64,000 nucleotides of DNA from Halorussus amylolyticus (GTDB lineage Archaea; Halobacteriota; Halobacteria; Halobacteriales; Haladaptataceae): assembly GCF_004143485.2 (NCBI RefSeq), contig NZ_ML974130.1:55672-119671 (forward strand), in the 5' to 3' direction. Shown in pieces: positions 61,776 to 64,000 of the stretch. The notes below the pieces were generated by a model. It saw only the letters and a list, made by a program, of their open reading frames with translations. It was not told the DNA's origin and searched no databases. Position numbers and translations under genes: made by a program. Position 1 is the stretch's first letter; each line of letters begins with the position of its first letter.

Positions 61776-62438
61776 ATGAGAACATCCACGACCGTGCTGC
61801 TGCTTCTGACAGTCGTCGTACTCGCGCCGTCGGTTTCGGCGACCCATGTCTCCGGAAACGCTGGCCAACACATCGCAGGAAGCGCTGTCCAACAGGCCTG
61901 CGAGGAGACCGACGAGTACGACGTCATCGAACTGGAGGCCGAAAACTACGACGGGTCCGACAGCGACCAGTCCGAATCGCCGTTCGAAGTCGTCGCCGAC
62001 GAGACGGCTTCCGGCGGCGAGTACGTCCGCGCGCCGAACGCGACCGCGGACCGATACCTCTCGTCGCCGACTCGGAGCGACGCGTTCGAGAACAACAGCA
62101 TCTCGTACACCTTCGACACCTCCGTCGAGGACGAGTACGTCGTCTGGGGCCGAACCGTCGCCCCGAACGGGACCAGCGACTCGTTCTGGGTCGCGGTGGA
62201 CGACGGCGAGCCGAGTCGGTGGTTCGTTCCGCAGTCCACCGAGTGGGAGTGGCGTCGAGTCAACGTCACCACTATCCTCGGAGCAGACGAGAACGTGACC
62301 TACAATCGCACCCTCGTCACGACTCCGCTCGCGCCCGGCGAACACACGCTTCACCTCGGCGTCCGAGAGGCCGAGACGAGACTCGACACACTCGTCGTGA
62401 CGAACGACCCGGACTGCGTCCCGGCGTCAGACGACTAA
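61776..62438 (+). CDS. Secreted CBM6-like beta-sandwich protein
   Basis: 220 residues. A Sec signal (STTVLLLLTVVVLAPSVSA, about 3-22) precedes a domain with the DVIELEAENYDGSD opening, a calcium- or carbohydrate-binding CBM6-type feature, DYEVVADETASGGEY-like repeats (here EVVADETASGGEYV) and GEHTLHLGVREAETRLDTLVV at the end. Several N-x-S/T sites may be glycosylated. A role in binding polysaccharide at the cell surface is inferred. Cys42 and Cys213 may pair. Confidence 0.82.
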   Translation: MRTSTTVLLLLTVVVLAPSVSATHVSGNAGQHIAGSAVQQACEETDEYDVIELEAENYDGSDSDQSESPFEVVADETASGGEYVRAPNATADRYLSSPTRSDAFENNSISYTFDTSVEDEYVVWGRTVAPNGTSDSFWVAVDDGEPSRWFVPQSTEWEWRRVNVTTILGADENVTYNRTLVTTPLAPGEHTLHLGVREAETRLDTLVVTNDPDCVPASDD

Positions 62439-62448
62439 TTCGGTGGTC

Positions 62449-63450
62449 TCACACCGCTCCGAGCAGATGCGCCAGCAGCGCCTTTTGGGTGTGCATCCGA
62501 TTCTCGGCCTGTTCCCAGACGATTGCGCGCTCGCTTTCGAGCGCGTCGTGGCTGATTTCCTCGCCGCGGTGGGCGGGAAGGCAGTGCATAACCGCGGCGT
62601 CGGGCGCGCCCGCGAGCAGGTCGTCGTTCACTTGAAAGCCCGCGAAATCCCCCAACTTCGCCTCGCGCTCGTCCTCTTGACCCATGCTGACCCACACGTC
62701 GGTGTACACCACGTCGGCGTCTGCGACGGCCTCCTCGGGGTCGTTGACGACCGCGGGCGCGGTTCCGCGGTCGGCGGCGCGCGCGAGAACGTCGTCATCG
62801 GGTTCGTAGCCCTCGGGTGTCGCCATCGTGAGGTCGATTCCCGCCATCGCACACCCGACCGCGAACGACTGGGCGACGTTGTTGCCGTCGCCGACCCACG
62901 CCGCGGTCACGTCGTCGAAGCCGCCGAACTCCTCGTAGATGGTGAACAGGTCGGCGAGCGTCTGACACGGGTGGGCGTCGTCAGAGAGACCGTTTACCAC
63001 GGGAACCGTCGCGTTAGCCGCCATCGTTTCGAGCGCGCCGTGGTCGAACACGCGGGCCATCACCGCATCGACGTACCGCGAGAGGACGCGAGCGGTGTCG
63101 GGAATCGGTTCGCCGTGGTCGAGGTGTGTCGCGTCCGGCCCGAGAAAGACGGCGTGGCCGCCCAACTGGGTCATTCCGGTCTCGAACGAGAGCCGAGTTC
63201 GCGTACTCGGCTTCTCGAACAACATGCCGAGCGTCCGATTCGGCAGGACCGCGTGGGGTTCGTTCGCGTGGTGTGCCTGCTTGAACTCCGCCGCGGTCGA
63301 GAGCACCGCGGCGAGTTCGTCGTCCGAGAGGTCGTCCACGTCGAGGACGTGCTGTGCGGTCGGTTGCGGCGTCGATTCGGTCGCGTTCGGTTTCGGTTCG
63401 GTCGAGTCTGACATCGTTTGAGTCGTGGGCTGAGTCGCGTCGTCGGTCAT
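62449..63450 (-). CDS. argF: Ornithine carbamoyltransferase
   Basis: 333 residues. Carbamoyl-phosphate site FEKPSTRTRLSFE (near residue 78) and the HPCQ-type motif in DDAHPCQTLADLFT, plus the ornithine loop HCLPAHRGEEIS, are diagnostic. It forms citrulline in arginine synthesis. ATG 63450 overlaps the lysK/argE stop (ATGA); M13 (63414) is an alternative start because the first 30 residues are low-complexity. Confidence 0.94.
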   Translation of the reverse strand: MTDDATQPTTQTMSDSTEPKPNATESTPQPTAQHVLDVDDLSDDELAAVLSTAAEFKQAHHANEPHAVLPNRTLGMLFEKPSTRTRLSFETGMTQLGGHAVFLGPDATHLDHGEPIPDTARVLSRYVDAVMARVFDHGALETMAANATVPVVNGLSDDAHPCQTLADLFTIYEEFGGFDDVTAAWVGDGNNVAQSFAVGCAMAGIDLTMATPEGYEPDDDVLARAADRGTAPAVVNDPEEAVADADVVYTDVWVSMGQEDEREAKLGDFAGFQVNDDLLAGAPDAAVMHCLPAHRGEEISHDALESERAIVWEQAENRMHTQKALLAHLLGAV

Positions 63451-64000
63451 GATTGCAGGTCTTCGGCGACGGCTTCGAGGACTTCGACCGCGCGGTCGAA
63501 GTCTCCGAGGTCGAGGCGTTCGTCTGGTGCGTGGTCCAACTCCGAGTCGCCGGGACCGTAGGTCGCCATCGGGCAGTCCCACGCTCCGGCGTAGAGGTTC
63601 ATGTCGCTGGTTCCGGTTTTGCGGAGTAATCGAGGGTCGCTCCCCGCTCGTCGGATTGCGACTCGGAACGCTCGCGCCACTTCGGTTCGGGGGCTCTCCA
63701 TCACGGGCGGAATCGGGTCGTTCCACGAAATCTCGCCGCCGTCCAACGCCGACTCGACCGTCTCACGAATCGCGTCGGCCGACGCGCCCGGCGGAATCCG
63801 GAACTGTGCGTCCACCGTCGCTTCGACCGCGAGACCGTCGTCGGCGGTGCCGCCAGAAACCTCGACGGGCTTGGCCGTGACTTGCTCGAAGACCGGCGCG
63901 TCGGCGTTCGCCTCGGCGAACGCCGACTCCACCCGAGACCACCACGCCCATTCCCGGGGTAAAGCGTTGGGGTGGGGCCGGGGGGGGTGGGCCGCAACGG
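63447..64000 (-). CDS. lysK: [LysW]-lysine/ornithine hydrolase (LysK/ArgE-type M20 peptidase), partial
   Basis: The right edge cuts the gene. The visible C-terminal part (about 184 codons, beginning HPNALPREWAWWSRVE near the edge) shows the lid or dimer domain and the C-terminal half of the catalytic domain of M20 peptidases, including RRAGSDPRLLRKTGTSDMN, the STGTSDMN-like metal/substrate motif, YGPGDSELDHAPDERL and the metal-binding His. In the haloarchaeal arginine pathway this enzyme releases ornithine (or lysine) from the LysW carrier. It is coupled to argF. Confidence 0.85.
   Translation of the reverse strand, partial: VAAHPPRPHPNALPREWAWWSRVESAFAEANADAPVFEQVTAKPVEVSGGTADDGLAVEATVDAQFRIPPGASADAIRETVESALDGGEISWNDPIPPVMESPRTEVARAFRVAIRRAGSDPRLLRKTGTSDMNLYAGAWDCPMATYGPGDSELDHAPDERLDLGDFDRAVEVLEAVAEDLQS

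Noticed and set aside
1..64000. tRNA or rRNA genes
   Set aside because: No intergenic region shows a T-loop (GGTTCRAATCC type) with matching acceptor arms; gaps larger than 200 bases were read on both strands without a tRNA-like fold.
1..64000. Insertion sequences or prophage
   Set aside because: No transposase, integrase, portal or terminase motif is present; repeats found are short and non-coding.

Overview
The window is chromosomal DNA from a halophilic archaeon (class Halobacteria). The evidence is high GC with strong G/C at third codon positions, very acidic proteins, Tat-type (RR) secretion signals, TATA boxes about 27 bases ahead of leaderless starts, and typically haloarchaeal families: the acidic 2Fe-2S ferredoxin, BioMNY, TAXI-TRAP with DUF1850, and an HdrD-like membrane oxidoreductase. 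The genus cannot be fixed from sequence alone. I see no rRNA, tRNA, CRISPR array, insertion sequence or prophage.

Layout. 1-9.7 kb: a KaiC-like ATPase, hemL, two related small membrane proteins, a CinA-like protein, an MFS carrier, the hemC-hemD pair and a tandem universal stress protein. 9.7-14.6 kb: a lipoprotein, a decayed VapBC-like module, upp, small zinc-ribbon and membrane proteins, a perfect 42-bp palindrome and an ArsA/Get3 ATPase. 14.8-23 kb: CstA, a cupin operon, a PiT permease, a frameshifted membrane gene, a CNNM/CorC protein, and a glutaredoxin-like/peroxiredoxin-like pair. 23-28.4 kb: a secreted M23 peptidase, Sua5, a lone Cas4-like protein, a Cmi4-like regulator and the biotin ECF transporter bioY-bioM-bioN, with a BirA-type operator around the bioY TATA box. 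28.4-36.3 kb: an HdrDE-like oxidoreductase, an intact VapBC, a DedA protein, hemB, a 47-codon leader ORF coupled to an Amt-PII fusion, and a hairpin-rich non-coding element. 36.3-46 kb: a dispersed GC-rich repeat (two copies), ketopantoate reductase, a flippase-like protein, a sulfatase-like protein, a NifU-type scaffold, a RecJ-like protein, a possible origin-like region and an S9 peptidase. 46-54.5 kb: a full TAXI-TRAP operon, prepilin peptidase, ferredoxin, a second PiT permease and a toxin-antitoxin-like pair. 54.6-64 kb: serA, a GNAT protein, thrC, a 48-residue secreted cysteine-rich peptide, an esterase, and the lysK/argE-argF operon running off the right edge.

Themes. Four tetrapyrrole genes (hemL, hemC, hemD, hemB) cover most of the route from glutamate-semialdehyde to uroporphyrinogen III but sit in separate places. 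Nutrient uptake is prominent: ammonium, biotin, two phosphate permeases, a TRAP carrier and CstA. The less ordinary items are the Amt-PII fusion with its leaderless leader ORF, the 340-nt hairpin array, the repeat pair, the long perfect palindromes, the ORB-like sites, the small secreted Cys-rich peptide, and several proteins that have lost hallmark catalytic residues (cysteine-free peroxiredoxin-like protein, sulfatase-like protein without a formylglycine motif, M23 protein with Asp at a zinc position, HdrD-like protein with one CCG module lacking cysteines).
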